The notes under the pieces were generated by a model, which made no database searches, was not told where the DNA came from, and was given only the letters and a program-made list of their open reading frames with translations. From Chrysomallon squamiferum (taxonomy: Eukaryota > Mollusca > Gastropoda > Neomphalida > Peltospiridae), in contig CM022670.1 of the NCBI GenBank assembly GCA_012295275.1, positions 39,744,751 through 39,772,250 on the forward strand: 27,500 nucleotides of DNA. The letters run 5' to 3'. The position numbers and the translations under genes were made by a program. Of the stretch, positions 9,900 to 19,010 are shown in pieces; position 1 is the first letter of the stretch; every line of letters begins with the position of its first letter.

Positions 9900-10425
9900 A
9901 AACAGCAGAAATAAACCTACATTCATGCCCTCAGTTCTGACATGATTATTATAAATTATATTTTCTTCAAAGAAGTGGATATGAAAAATAAAGACAACAG
10001 TTCAAACAGCAGGAAAGTAATGGCATAATTAAACCCACATTTATGCATTCAGTTGTGACATAACTATTGTAAATTTTTATGAAGGCCAAAGAAAAAAAAA
10101 TACAAACGAAAAATAAAACTGCCTAACTGAAAAAGCAAAATATACAATAGCACAGTCTTTATTTATGGACTAAATTTTGACATAAATATAATAAATCATA
10201 TTTGCCTCAAAAGAAATTCATATGAAAAATGACTTCATTTCAAACAGCAAAAATGTAACAGCTTAGTTAAACTTGTATGTATAGATTCGGGTGTGACATA
10301 ACTGTTAAAAATTATATTTGCTTCAGAGAAATGCTTATGAAAAATAAGACTTCCATTTCAAACAGTGACAAATATAACAGCAGCACTGAATCCAAATTTA
10401 AAAGCTCTCTTGTGACAAAAGTAGC
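9900..10425. repeat. tandem array, about 118 bp unit, 4-5 copies
   Basis: TGACA anchors begin at 9938, 10056, 10178, 10294 and 10413 (spacing 118, 122, 116, 119). Around them the unit reads roughly: AAACAGCA, TAACAGC, TTAAACC, ATTTATG.ATTC, TTGTGACATAA, ATTATATTT, CTTCAAAGAAAT, TATGAAAAATAA, GACTTCATTTCAAACAGC. Units differ by substitutions and short indels. The right boundary is abrupt near 10425. No protein frame is kept across units. Confidence 0.9.
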
Positions 10426-10840
10426 CGGAAGGCTATGAATATAAAATATAAGATTAATGAGAAGAAAATGAAATAACGAGAACTGAATTCCTTTACAGTA
10501 TCACAGTATTAATTTCATCTAGAAAATCCATTATGAAGTCTGACCATGTGATACATATTATATTGGTTTGGGTTCATGCATGCCTGTCATGTAACATTCC
10601 AGTTTTGTAACTTTTGAGGCTGAAGACAGTAATGTACTGTTACTTCCAGATTTATTGTAAAGATTTAAACTGATGTAAACTTTTATTCTTTTATTATAAA
10701 AACTGTGCAAATTGACATAACTTTTGATCAGATTATAAAATATATAACACTCGGTTATATTTGTCAGCTGTTAGATTTTTTAATAATATTAATAGATAAA
10801 TCTTGTTATACCTGTTTATTACAGTTTTTCTACTCTCAGA
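10426..10840. other. non-coding stretch, no gene supported
   Basis: A+T-rich sequence. The plus-strand ORF beginning at 10705 is Ile/Leu/Tyr/Phe-rich and runs into the dispersed repeat listed next, so it is not taken as a gene. Confidence 0.5.
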
Positions 10841-10980
10841 ATTACCCAAACCTACCTTACATATTTTACCTGTTATTTTATCTCTTTGTAACTGCTTTCA
10901 AATTACTTACCTACTTCATTTAAATCTGCCAACCATTTTTTACTCTAAACTGAAATAAAATTCAGTGAACTCCTGAAATA
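10841..10980 (+). repeat. dispersed repeat, copy 1
   Basis: This matches 13651-13795 in the same orientation: ATTACCCAAACCTACC against ATTACCTAAACCACC; CTGCTTTCAAATTACTTACC against TTGCTTTCCAATTACTGACC; TTCATTTAAATCTG against TTCATTTATCCACAG; and a weaker match through AAAATTCAGTGAACTCCTG against AAAATCCAGGGACCTCTTGG. The copies differ by many substitutions and by an inserted T run in copy 2. The family, class and ends of the element are unknown; a SINE, a LINE 3' end or a MITE are all possible. Confidence 0.7.
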
Positions 10981-10996
10981 AGAAAATTAACATGCT

Positions 10997-10999
<3 letters not shown>

Positions 11000-11027
<28 letters not shown>
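11000..11027. repeat. poly-A tract (28 A)
   Basis: A run of 28 A about 20 bp after the dispersed repeat copy at 10841-10980. It may be that element's tail, which would suit a retroposon in plus orientation, but copy 2 lacks an equivalent tail. Confidence 0.93.
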
Positions 11028-11031
<4 letters not shown>

Positions 11032-11049
11032 TAAAGCCTTTAAATGTCC

Positions 11050-11095
11050 TGTATGTATGTGTGTATGTATGTGTGTATGTGTGTGTGTGTGTGTG
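11050..11095. repeat. (TG)n/(GTAT)n tract
   Basis: GTATGTAT and GTGTGTGT units mixed. Confidence 0.93.
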
Positions 11096-11284
11096 GTGTT
11101 CACTTCAGGTATCAGTGACACTTGAAGCTGTGACTGGAAAATGGGGACAAACAGTGAAGTATTGATTAGATGATAATCCATGTTATAATAACAGTTTGTC
11201 AAATATTGACTGAAAGAGGTGTCTCCAGCTCTTTTAACATCACAGCAAACCTACATGTGAGTGACTTGTTAACAGTCATAGTGT

Positions 11285-11306
11285 GCTGTGAGTTGAAATG
11301 TATACA

Positions 11307-11350
<44 letters not shown>

Positions 11351-12255
11351 CTGCCAATAGACATAGATCTGTGTTTATTATGTCACTGAATTGAAATGTA
11401 TGTTTGTGTGTGTCTGTGTGTGTGTGTGTGTTCTGTTGATAGACATAGATCTCTGTTTATTATGTCACTGAATTGAAATGTATGTCTGTGTGTATGTGTA
11501 GGTGTCTGTGTAGGTGTCTCTGTTTTTACTGTCAGTAAATGCTGATCTATACCTAGTATGCCACTGAACTGAAATGTGTGCCTCTCTGTCTGTATGTTTT
11601 ATGTCAATAGACAGAGATCTGTATTTAGTACGTCACTGTATTGAAATTTATATTTAATGTATATGTGTGTGTGTGTATGTGTTTTTTTGTATGTTTTTTT
11701 AATGTATGTATTTTGTATTTTGAAATTAGTATTTCATGTGTCTCTGTGAGTATACACGTATATTTTTGTGTGTGTGTTCTGTCGATATATATAGATCTGT
11801 GTTTAGTATATCATTAAATTGACATGTGTGTGTAATGTGTGTGTAATGTGTGTATAATATGTGCGAAATGTGTGTGTATGTGTGTATAATCTGTCAGTAG
11901 ACATAAATCTATATTTATTACATCCTGTATTAAAGATATATCTTTGTATGTGTGTGTTTGTGCCTTATTATAGTCAGTATATGTATATTTATTTAATGCC
12001 ATGTATTAAAGTTACACAGCAGTGTGTATGCTATTACTGTCAATAGATGCACATGTATTTATTATGTCACTGTATTAAAGCTTACTATGTGAGTGTATGT
12101 GTGATGTGTGTCATAGATTAAAATATCCACAGTCATGTAACTGGTACATGTCCAGCATGTCACTGTGTTAAAGCTAGATGTGTTTGTGTATTGTGTTTCT
12201 ATCAATGGTTGTGCTGTTTGTATGTGTTAACTTTTGTCACTGTATATCTTGTCAG
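11285..12255. repeat. tandem array of 70-111 bp units with embedded TG tracts, about 11 copies
   Basis: The unit is: TGTCAATAGACATAGATCT, GTGTTTATTAT, GTCACTGAATTGAAATG, then TATG(TG)n of variable length. The GTCAC anchor or its variant is at about 11288, 11382, 11464, 11560, 11632, 11810, 11921, 11996, 12066, 12159 and 12236 (the 11632-11810 gap is two periods). The GATCT word is clear at 11366, 11447, 11544, 11617 and 11794. Unit length varies mainly because the TG/TATG part varies, from a 42-bp run (11308-11349) to a few bases. Units on the right share CACTGTATTAAAG, forming a second subfamily. The ORFs across it are chance products. Confidence 0.92.
11308..11349. repeat. (TG)n microsatellite inside the array
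   Basis: A 42-bp uninterrupted TG run; the same position in the next unit has TG runs at 11404-11431. It is the internal expandable part of the surrounding array unit. Confidence 0.96.
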
Positions 12256-13206
12256 GTGTTTTGTCAGCAAACAGCAGTACAGCTGTCAGTCTGTGCACCA
12301 GTTTGTTGTGAATCGTTTTTTTTTACTTGTTTCTTTTCTGTGGTTTCACATCATCATCATTAGTTTATTTCATTGAACCATTTGTGGGTGTGGGTGCAGA
12401 GGGGGGTGTATTTGTGTGTGTGTTTATCACAGACTTTTTATTATTTGAACTTCAGTAACTTGTGAATATTAATGATTGTTTTTGCCTTAATCTAAAAAAA
12501 AATTTATTAAAAAATAATTATTTTTATTACTTTTTCTTTTTTATCCAATAAATAATTTTTAATTTAATAAATTTTTTTTCTTCCAAATATGATTATAAAA
12601 TATTACAGAAATACTTATCAGACATTAAATTTAGTTTATTTATCCCAGTAATTTTCAATATTTTTTTTATTTATTTCATTTTAATATTTTTATTTTAAAT
12701 TATTATTATTATTTTTTTTTTTTTTTATTATTATTTTTTTTTTTTTATTACACTCCTATTAGATTTTCCTTTCATATTTTAAATTAATCATTTTTAATAA
12801 CTGTTATTAAATCTTCTTAATTTAGTTTTGATTTAATCTTCTTTTTCATTTCAGCTACCATTGAATTTATTGTTATCTTTATTTCTTTTACAGAATTAAG
12901 TATAAAAATGTCGACAGACAGTTTAGATAATAAAACTGCTTTTCAAAACTATTAATTAAAAGAGATCTTGGTTTTCTGTTCATGGAATGGTTATTAATTT
13001 GTGCTGTAATTCTCTTAAAATTTGTATCTCAGTTTCAATGTTATATTATAAACTATTTGTATCATTACAAGAAATGTTGTAAAATGTAAATCACTTCAGT
13101 TAAACATTTGTTGAGCTGGTCTCAAGTTTTAAAGTTATAAAACTGTCAAATAAGTCAAACTGATTTATAAAGCAGTTCTTTACTCAGTTATCTTGTTTGT
13201 CTGCTG
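12256..13206. other. non-coding, partly extreme A+T stretch
   Basis: 12480-12860 is almost wholly A and T, with T runs, ATT triplets and TTTTAATTT-like words (12700-12750 is T and ATT repeats); such DNA unwinds easily and resembles matrix-attachment DNA, though nothing proves a function. After it, a TTTCTTTTACAG acceptor-like site (AG at about 12894) precedes a 15-codon frame starting ATG at 12908 and stopping at 12953; too short to call. No gene supported. Confidence 0.5.
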
Positions 13207-13585
13207 TTGAGTTATATTATTACTTACTTTTAGAGTTATATTATTACTTTTAAAGTTATATTATTATTTTTTAGTTACCTTACCTTTAAAGTGATATTAT
13301 TACATTTAAAGTTATGTTACTTTTAAAGTTATATTGTTACTTTTAAAGTTATATTATTACTTTTAGAGTTATATTATTACTTTTAAAGTTATATTATTTA
13401 TTACTTTTAAAGTTATTTTATTTATTACTTTTAAAGTTATATTATTACTTTTAAAGTTATATTATTACTTTTAAAGTTATATTATTATTTTTTTAGTTAA
13501 AGTTATTACTTTAAATTTATTTTTTACTTTTAATATTAATATTTTAAAGTTATATTTTTTACTTCTAAAGTTATATTATAACTTT
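13207..13585. repeat. 20-bp A+T minisatellite, about 18 copies
   Basis: The unit is ACTTTTAAAGTTATATTATT. The AAAGTTA or close word recurs at 20-bp spacing in the core (13325, 13345, 13365, 13385, then 13452, 13472), with 23-24 bp units (TTATTT insertion) near 13400-13440 and diverged units at both ends. The unit holds an inverted repeat, ACTTT-T-AAAGT. Confidence 0.95.
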
Positions 13586-13650
13586 TTGTTTTATTATTAT
13601 ATAAACCTCACTTTACATCTTTTTTGTATTTTCTATGTTTACCTGTCACA

Positions 13651-13795
13651 ATTACCTAAACCACCTTTGATCATACCTTTATTTCACCTTTTTTTTTTTT
13701 TATAATTGCTTTCCAATTACTGACCCATTTCATTTATCCACAGACACCTGTCCTGTATATCCATGAAAATCCAGGGACCTCTTGGTCTGGGAAAT
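13651..13795 (+). repeat. dispersed repeat, copy 2
   Basis: Same family and orientation as 10841-10980. Copy 2 continues into a more complex, less A+T-rich stretch to about 13925 (containing TGTCCTGTATATCCATG and GGGACCTCTTGG). The minus-strand open frame 13717-13923 covers that stretch; since part of it is in the dispersed repeat, it is better read as repeat-derived than as a host exon. Confidence 0.7.
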
Positions 13796-14031
13796 TTAAT
13801 GCTTGGACACGTGGAAAAATCTTTTAAGCCTATAACAAGAATACTGCCTGTATCTCTATAGCTTGCATTATTTCGAATTATACTATCAAATGTTACCAAA
13901 CATTTAGTGTGTTCACTTTGCATTCAGTGTTTATAGGTTGAAATGAGGTCATCCATTCAAAGCCCATCAACAGATTTTCTTTCATCATGATTTTTTATAA
14001 GCTTGATCAAAAAGAAGTTATACCTGTTACC
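13796..14031. other. possible continuation of dispersed repeat; no gene
   Basis: Complex sequence up to about 13925 may belong to the element starting at 13651; copy 1 has no visible counterpart for it. The rest is A+T-rich with nothing to call. Confidence 0.4.
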
Positions 14032-14054
14032 TTTTTTTTTTTTTTTTTTTTTTT
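14032..14054. repeat. poly-T tract (23 T) followed by CAACAG
   Basis: 23 T then CAACAG gives an ideal-looking plus-strand splice acceptor, but the following sequence (TGTGTAAGAATTT) has no sustained open frame. It is treated as a homopolymer. Confidence 0.93.
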
Positions 14055-14159
14055 CAACAGTGTGTAAGAATTTATGTTCTTCATTGATGTGTATAAATAA
14101 AAGGAAATAACTTTTGAATGTTTTTTTTTATCTATTATAATTTTTTTCTTTTCTTATGG

Positions 14160-14720
14160 TAAAAAAAAAAATAATGAATAAATAAAAAAAAAAATAAAAA
14201 AAGTGATGACAAAGATGATTAGAAATACTTCAGGAAGAAATGTTGGTAATAAAAATGGTTTGCTGTTTCTTCTTAAGATCTTGTTGAGATGTTTTTATAT
14301 CTTTTTAGCCTTTAATGAATGCCTGCTGATATCCAGTGGATTGTATTCTGATACACCTGGATGAAATAACCTTACAGGTTTGTTTGAGTACTGGCTACAT
14401 GTACAATATGTCAGATTTCCCAGCAGCTTTTCAAACCTTTATCAACCATCAGGTATCGGTCGTTCACTAAAATAAACAAAAATAAAAAATAAGTAAAAAA
14501 ATAAGAATTAATTAAAAAATATATATTAATAAAGAATAATAATAATAATCAAAAATAACAATGACAGAATAAATCAAAATTAAATTAAAATTACAAATAA
14601 ATATAAATTTAAAAAAAAAAATAATAGAAAAATTAATAAATGATCAAAAATAACAGTAACGGTATAAAGAAAAAAAATTAAAATTAAAAATAAAATTAAA
14701 GAATAAAATTAAAGGATTTC
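14160..14720. repeat. A-rich degenerate simple sequence with a 95-bp duplication
   Basis: 14160-14205 is AAATAA-type. 14465-14720 consists almost entirely of A-rich AATAAA/AAATTAAA pieces. Within it, ATCAAAAATAACA occurs at 14548-14560 and 14643-14655, followed in both by similar GTAACGG/ATGACAG and AATAAA/TATAAAG, a period of 95 bp. So this is at least in part a two-unit array of A-rich DNA. Confidence 0.75.
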
Positions 14721-15240
14721 AGATATACACTTCACAAATATGTCTTATTTCAGATACATGTTTGTTTTTGTAAGAAAATCTTTTTATTATTATTATTATT
14801 TTTTCATTGATCACCAAAGCTGACAAGATGGACTGAGTATTCAGTTAGAGATGTGCTATAAAAAAAAATGTTCATTGTAGCAGATGTTTCTATTATCAGT
14901 TTATTTTATTTTATTTTAATTGGTTTTTTTGTTATTTTTATTATTTTTTTTTTTTTTTTTGTGTGTGTGTTTATGTCACGTTTATCAATACTCAATTTGT
15001 TTTCAAATGATTATTATTATTTTTTTTTTTTTGAGTCTGTGTTCAGTATTCTCCAAACTATATTACCAATGACAGATATTTTTAACTTTGAGATTTTATT
15101 TTTTGAGGGTGCAGCCTGTCTTTGTGGGAGAACATTCCTGTGATAGTCACAAGATCAAACTGTTTCCATTTCTCACAATGACTCACAAATAGCCTTTTTC
15201 CTTTTAGTGGAAATAAGAATTAAAACCACATTTGTAGACT
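14721..15240. other. T-rich stretch with TTA and poly-T tracts
   Basis: TTTTTATTATTATTATTATT near 14781-14800, poly-T ending in TGTGTG at 14945-14970, and TTATTATT plus poly-T near 15011-15031. The 91-codon plus-strand ORF starting at 14868 is Phe/Ile-rich from these tracts. No gene supported. Confidence 0.6.
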
Positions 15241-15250
15241 TGTGTTGTCA

Positions 15251-15337
15251 TTGTTACTGTTATCATTACTGTAACCATTATTATCATCATTATCATCACC
15301 ATCTTTATTAACATCATCATTATTATTATTATTATTC
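15251..15337. repeat. (ATC)n/(ATT)n trinucleotide tract
   Basis: Imperfect ATT, ATC and ACC triplets, ending in five clean ATT units. Confidence 0.88.
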
Positions 15338-15996
15338 TAATCTCTGTCATATTGTTACTGAAACTGAAAATTGACATCTAAACATCCATTTAATACAAAC
15401 ATGTTGAGTTGCTGTTAAATAGTTATTTATTCCTTAAACAGCAGGTGAAAAAAATGGGACAAAAGTTTCACCAATTTAAAAGATTAACAGGTGCTAACTT
15501 GATCAAATCAAGCATTTGTCATCCATTTTATTAATATAAAAATATATCTGCGTCATTTTTAGAGTGGGTATTGTACATTTATTTATATTTTTTTCACCAG
15601 TTTATCACTTTGTTTTGTTTATTGACACTTGATGAAAAGTATGTTTGACTACTCTGTATCAACCTCAGAGTAGAAATGCATATCTTATAATCAAATGAAT
15701 TACTGGAGCAAAAACTGATAAAAAAAATGACTTTAATTATATTTGACTTTTTGCTATATGAAAGTTCATAGACAAATGGAGTTTGATTATTTTTTTTTTT
15801 ACTTGCAATGACACCACAGTTAATAAATAAAATATGGCTGAACATGCTCAGGTAGAACAAACTGATATTAAAGAGTTTCGTGAAAACCAAAGTTTTGCCC
15901 ATAATCGTCTTCGCTGGGGTACAAAAAAGCTGTGATACATAACTTAGAATTTCAAGGCAGCAATTAATGTATGGCCCATCAGGTAGCCTGCTGTAC
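15338..15996. other. non-coding stretch, no gene supported
   Basis: A+T-rich. The longest ORF free of simple repeats in the window (minus, 15594-16028, 144 codons) covers most of it. It is rich in Ser, Ile, Phe, Lys and Asn, has no recognisable domain and no start context of note, and its 5' part overlaps the exon candidate at 15997-16125 in another frame. It is judged a chance ORF. Confidence 0.45.
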
Positions 15997-16125
15997 CTGA
16001 TTATTAGTACCCGCTGAGTCTGGGGCATTCATCATATTTACATTGTTGACTTTGTGTAAATTGTCAGTTTGGGCTGGCACTGTTTTACATGCTTCATTGG
16101 CAAAGTCCCCGAAGCTCTGTTCCAA
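15997..16125 (-). CDS. candidate internal coding exon, unknown protein
   Basis: Read on the minus strand, nine T and TGTCACACAG form a strong acceptor just before 16125, and CAG|GTACAG forms a fair donor just after 15997. The 129 bases between are 43 whole codons, phase 0 in and 0 out, and open. The translation begins LEQSFGDFANEACKTVPAQT, then has an Asn/Val-rich middle (VNNVNMMN) and ends APDSAGTNNQ. It is hydrophilic, without low-complexity runs, and has no membrane segment or motif I recognise. By hand count the exon is about 43% G+C, well above its surroundings. Being a multiple of three it could be skipped without a frameshift. The open frame also continues a little on both sides, so the borders rest on splice motifs only. 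A plus-strand frame overlaps it but has no good splice borders. The function is unknown. Confidence 0.42.
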
Positions 16126-16852
16126 CTGTGTGACAAAAAAAAACCAGAATGTATCAAACTTCAAAGAATCCGATGACATATACAAACAGATTTCTTTTCT
16201 CTCTCTTGTTTATTCTATTGAAGGAATTTTATTCAATTTGAAAAAGTTTTAAAAAAAAAAATTGTGCCACCTGGTTATTATCTGGTCCTGTTGTTAACCT
16301 TTCCAGCCAGAATGTTTTTGTAAATAAAAGTTAGTGTTCTGGACAATGTGAAAATCTTGCTGGATATGTTATTTAGATTCAAATCTTTGGTAATTAAGGT
16401 AATAGGAGGGAGTTCTATTGTAATAAAGTTGTTATGGTTGACGTATTTCTGTACATTTCTCTGGACACAATGGTTTGGTGTTGATCTGATAATAACAGGA
16501 CAGTCTTATCCACTTCTTAAACATTTATAATATTATTTTCTTTCTTTCAATCTTTTTTTCATTTTGTTCATCCTTTTTCTATTTTCTAAATCTGAGCTTT
16601 TTCCTTTTGTGTTCTTTCCTCCATCCCCATATTTCTTTCTTACTCACATTTAGGATGTAAACTCACATTAGTTTTGATTGGTACAGTAATATACAATTTG
16701 TTAATTTTTGAAGAATCAACAAAGCTGTTAGCCTCTTCACTATCATGTTGTGTATTTAATAGGAAAAATGTGAACTATTGTAAGATAAGATAATATACAA
16801 ACACTGTACCAGGCTGGTGATAATGTAATACAATCACACAGGACTTAGTATC
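16126..16852. other. non-coding stretch, no gene supported
   Basis: A+T-rich sequence, pyrimidine-rich around 16530-16640. No array and no splice pair worth calling. On the gene model suggested for the minus strand it would be intron. Confidence 0.5.
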
Positions 16853-16920
16853 TATTAAAACTCTAGATATTTTCTTACAAAGGTAGTATTAAAACTCTAG
16901 ATATGTTCTTATAAAGGTAT
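16853..16920. repeat. 34-bp tandem duplication, two copies
   Basis: 16853-16886 and 16887-16920 are adjacent copies differing at three positions. Each begins TATTAAAACTCTAGATAT and ends AAAGGTAG or AAAGGTAT. Confidence 0.95.
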
Positions 16921-17713
16921 AACCACAGGTAGTTCCATCTGTCTTAGTCTAATTTCACACCTAATACTTTCCCACTTGTTCAGACGGAGAGGATTAGTTG
17001 TTTGCCCACTTGATCTAAATTTTTAATGAAAATACTTGAGGGGGGGTCCACATGTTGAGGAAGATGAGCATATTGGAGATAGTATTCCACAGACTTGCAA
17101 CCAGAGCCAAGCTGCTCCACTCATTGGATTAGGATGAGGATGTGTGGCTGGCATTGCAGAAAGTCCACATGCACCTACTCACATAGCTTATCACTTAAAA
17201 CACTCCTACAATCCCCTACAAGGTTTGAAATGAACTCTCCCAGTTACCCTCATAGTCTAATAGCCTGTTACATAACTCACACCAATCTCAAATTTACAGA
17301 TATTTGACGATAATATGTAATGAAATATTTTTTCACTTGCACTATTGCTTTGATAAATGAATGTCTCTTACTGTATTCTAGTACAAAAAACTGGACATAA
17401 ACTGGAAATTAACAAGTTGGAGAATGCTGTGTCCTTGCATTTCCATTACTGATTAAAAGAAGGCAGGTCCAGATTGCATGATACAGACTCAGTATAATTG
17501 ATTGAACAAATGAGAAATGTAGTGACAGTGTTAAAATGCCTTCAGCTTATTATGTGTGTAGTTACACCTTCATCTGTCTTCTGTACACGACAGCTTTCAT
17601 GTTTTTTATGATGCACTGCTGTCTGATTGTCACATTTGTCAAACCTTCATTTTATTATTGTAATTTATTGTCTGGAAGACGTTAGGAATTATAAAGGAAA
17701 AATAATTTAAATA
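16921..17713. other. G+C-richer island, possible decayed mobile-element ORF
   Basis: About 16925-17310 is visibly less A+T-rich than its flanks and includes seven G (17041-17047). Two open pieces face each other across a probable frameshift near 17125: on the plus strand a frame from about 17050 stops at 17126, and the 70-codon frame from 17095 follows in another frame; on the minus strand long open pieces also adjoin across the same place. That is how a decayed transposon ORF or pseudogene looks, but no motif of a transposase, reverse transcriptase or host gene could be named. 17311-17713 shows nothing to call. Confidence 0.35.
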
Positions 17714-17752
17714 AAATAATAATAATAATAAAAAAAAAAAAAAAAAAAAAAA
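17714..17752. repeat. (AAT)n plus poly-A (23 A)
   Basis: About five AAT units running into a 23-bp A run. Confidence 0.95.
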
Positions 17753-18355
17753 TACCAACATAATAATAATTCTTTGACAAAATCAGTTTTAGTAAAATTT
17801 ATATCTATTCTTAAAATTTGTATCTATTTTTAAAAAGAAAACCTTAAATGCTTTTGTAAGTTCAAAAAGTTTCAAATTCATCTTCTTTTATTAACAAAAA
17901 GCATATGTTTAACATAATACACTCGTAGGGGAAAACATTTTTTTCTTTTTTATTAATAAATACTAAAAATAGCAGACTTTGTAATTAAAGAAAAAAATAT
18001 ACGAAACACAAATAATGTTATTTCAAAAAGACTTGGATTTGTAATAAAACTTTTACAATTACCAAAATGATTGAAAAGTCTTTTGAACGTGGTTTTTATT
18101 TGTTTTGAAGTAGATATCTTTCAGGCATGAGTCCCGATATGTCCATCTTTTCCTATAGTTGAAGGGTAATTTAGAACCTACTTGTGTGTACATGTTGATA
18201 TGTCATAACTTGGAATGTTTGTTTTTAGTAGTGCTGTTAGTTAAAGCTCTGTGTGTGTACACTTTCGTTCTGGGTCAGATAGTATAATGGTGAAAGTTTA
18301 TGTGGCTTTCTTTAGTTGATTTCTTTGATGTTTGATATTTTTTTTCTGTCTGTTG
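17753..18355. other. non-coding stretch, no gene supported
   Basis: A+T-rich sequence, T-rich near 17938-17960. A short clean-looking stretch at 18120-18160 (CATGAGTCCCGATATGTCC) follows a TATCTTTCAG acceptor-like site but has no donor. Nothing is called. Confidence 0.5.
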
Positions 18356-18393
18356 TCATTGTTGTTGGGGTGTTGTTGTTGTTGTTGTTGTTT
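18356..18393. repeat. (GTT)n microsatellite
   Basis: TTG triplets interrupted by GGGG near 18367; about seven clean units from 18371. Confidence 0.95.
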
Positions 18394-18508
18394 GGGAGAT
18401 TTTTGTTTGTTTCTAGATTATTGTTATGTTTGGTTTTTATTCTGTTCATTCATGTTTATTGAAATAAAAAGCAGTATAAATACAAAGCAGTTTAAATTTA
18501 AAGTTTAA

Positions 18509-18518
18509 AAGTAATAAC

Positions 18519-18580
<62 letters not shown>

Positions 18581-18630
18581 ATATAATTTTTTTTTTTTTT
18601 AAAAAGACAAAAAATAAAAAAATAATTAAA

Positions 18631-18679
<49 letters not shown>

Positions 18680-18682
18680 ATT
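18509..18682. repeat. two (AAT)n arrays in a duplicated segment
   Basis: (AAT)n at about 18512-18578 and again at 18632-18678. Both are introduced by AAAGTAATAA and both end in AATAATGAAT, so a segment of about 119 bp (array plus A/T-rich spacer) was duplicated, after which the arrays reached different lengths. The poly-Tyr minus-strand ORF is the translation of these arrays. Confidence 0.93.
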
Positions 18683-18977
18683 AAAAAAATATATATATAA
18701 ATATAAAAAAATAGAAGTAAAATTGACAAAGGTAAATAATCCGTGATTAATTTACCTTCCTCTGACAGGTGTAACATGGGGGGGAGTCCCAGGTAAAAAC
18801 GAACGCAAGAGGCAGGAAGTAAATAATTAAACCAACACAAATTCAGAGATAATGGATTTTTGGTTTTGATAAAAGATTTATGTTTGTTGCAGGCATTTAG
18901 GAAATTACTTAGATGTTTACAACCCTTTTCATCCAATACCATTAACACTGAATTATAACTTATTTACAGCATGTAGA

Positions 18978-18979
<2 letters not shown>
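18683..18979. other. non-coding stretch, possible microexon-like signals
   Basis: On the plus strand a good acceptor (ACCTTCCTCTGACAG) at 18768 and a donor CAG|GTAAAA at 18792 bracket only 24 nt containing seven G. Nothing else supports an exon. The N-terminal half of the minus-strand ORF here is not recognisable. Confidence 0.35.

Positions 18980-19010
<31 letters not shown>
18980..19010. repeat. poly-T tract (31 T)
   Basis: The longest homopolymer in the window, followed by CTCACAAG. Confidence 0.97.

Noticed and set aside
9690-9926. 78-codon Phe/Tyr/Leu-rich minus-strand ORF resembling a membrane protein
   Set aside because: It is the translation of the TAAAA/AATAAA simple repeat; hydrophobicity is a composition artefact.
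10909-10947. Minus-strand acceptor and TAG|GTAAGT donor bracketing 39 nt
   Set aside because: It lies inside the dispersed repeat, every frame has stops, and the second copy lacks the donor.
11101-11160. Short open frame after TTCACTTCAG reading VSVTLEAVTGKWGQTVKY
   Set aside because: 18 codons only, a TG-rich rather than pyrimidine-rich acceptor, and no donor.
12895-12955. Acceptor TTTCTTTTACAG followed by a 15-codon ATG frame
   Set aside because: Too short and with no flanking support; it lies beside extremely A+T-rich DNA full of decoy acceptors.
13717-13923. 68-codon minus-strand ORF in a complex stretch
   Set aside because: It overlaps the dispersed repeat and reads better as repeat-derived; no splice borders.
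15594-16028. 144-codon minus-strand ORF, longest without simple repeats
   Set aside because: Composition (Ser, Ile, Phe, Lys, Asn) is that of random A+T-rich DNA, there is no domain, and it overlaps a better exon candidate in another frame.
18505-18948. 147-codon minus-strand ORF, the longest in the window
   Set aside because: More than a third is poly-Tyr from (AAT)n arrays; the remainder has no recognised motif or splice support.
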